64,000 bases of DNA, from positions 62,001-126,000 of the forward strand of contig JAENYZ010000004.1 in NCBI GenBank assembly GCA_016841525.1, given 5' to 3'. The DNA comes from Anaerolineaceae bacterium (GTDB lineage Bacteria > Chloroflexota > Anaerolineae > Anaerolineales > Anaerolineaceae). The notes under the pieces are model-generated. The model was given only the letters and a program-made list of their open reading frames with translations, was not told the origin of the DNA and did not search any database. How positions within the stretch are numbered: the stretch's first letter is position 1; each line of letters opens with the position of its first letter. The position numbers were made by a program, and so were the translations under genes. Positions 63,842 through 64,000 of the stretch are shown here, one piece after another.

Positions 63842-64000
63842 ATGGGACATATCCCTGAAGACGAGAATTTTGAAGAATTTATGGATGCCTCAGCTGAGGA
63901 ATGGAGCGAACCCGAGGAAACTGCGCCTGTACCAGAAAGCGAACCAGAACCAAGTAATCGATGGGGTTCACCGATCCCTGATCCTGGTGAAGCAGTGGAA
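63842..64000 (+). CDS. Hypothetical acidic protein, 3' partial
   Basis: An open frame of 53 codons running off the right edge. It begins with MGHIPEDENFEEFMDASAEEW and is rich in Glu, Pro and Ser, then NRWGSPIPDPGEAV. GGAG lies 6 nt before the ATG. The N terminus looks disordered; a folded or membrane domain may follow outside the window. The family is not recognised. Confidence 0.7.
   Translation, partial: MGHIPEDENFEEFMDASAEEWSEPEETAPVPESEPEPSNRWGSPIPDPGEAVE

Overview
The window looks like chromosomal DNA of a Chloroflexota bacterium, most likely class Anaerolineae. This is an inference: there is no rRNA in the window. It rests on gene content: a CSLREP/parallel beta-helix exported protein, a very large alpha-2-macroglobulin lipoprotein, an FmdB-type zinc ribbon, bacterial Elp3, an acidic-tailed ribosomal S1, and secreted proteins ending in a YLPL-like tail. 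GC is moderate by eye, genes are dense, and both strands are used in short operons. I see no prophage, intact insertion sequence, CRISPR array or rRNA operon.

Layout. 1-7.2 kb: an alpha/alpha-toroid protein cut by the left edge, a GAF-PAS histidine kinase, two exported proteins (one an HExxH metallopeptidase), an FmdB zinc ribbon, and an overlapping gmk-rhomboid pair. 7.3-13.3 kb: one 1990-residue macroglobulin lipoprotein. 13.4-21 kb: HAD phosphatase, PAP2 phosphatase, Elp3, site-2 protease with CBS domains, two methyltransferases and a ZIP metal transporter. 21.3-26.7 kb: GH13 amylase, beta-helix exported protein, a selenocysteine tRNA, and a polysaccharide polymerase/chain-length pair. 26.9-34.4 kb: exported metalloprotease, STAS protein, MiaB, an MBL-asparaginase-endonuclease III operon and an M23 peptidase. 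34.6-37.5 kb: Hsp20, an exported four-repeat protein behind a long structured leader, a small acidic protein and tRNA-Arg(CCU). 37.5-44.5 kb: rho followed by a LysM-M23 peptidase, then FtsK and ribosomal protein S1. 44.6-50.7 kb: dipeptidase, membrane protein, ferredoxin reductase-like flavoprotein, paired M16 peptidases and AcpS. 50.8-54.5 kb: metallophosphoesterase, an apparently LexA-regulated FtsK-like ATPase with a small partner, and glutamine synthetase. 54.7-64 kb: MFS transporter, phosphodiesterase, nucleoside phosphorylase, a large unknown protein, a solitary DNA methyltransferase, a PadR operon, a decayed lipoprotein gene, and a gene cut by the right edge.

Functional themes are translation and RNA modification (Elp3, MiaB, methyltransferases, S1, tRNA-Sec), envelope and secreted proteolysis (M16, M23, rhomboid, site-2 protease, HExxH enzymes, macroglobulin), and DNA processing (FtsK, endonuclease III, methyltransferase, SOS-linked ATPase).

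The best candidate for an undescribed system is the two-gene operon at 51520-52680. A compact FtsK/HerA-like ATPase and a 78-residue partner are driven by a consensus promoter, with two LexA-type boxes placed between -35 and -10 and over the transcription start. Other notable points are a structured leader at 35272-35398, a structured stretch upstream of glnA, a long rho leader, and a recurring TANAAT-N6-ATG arrangement suggesting leaderless mRNAs.
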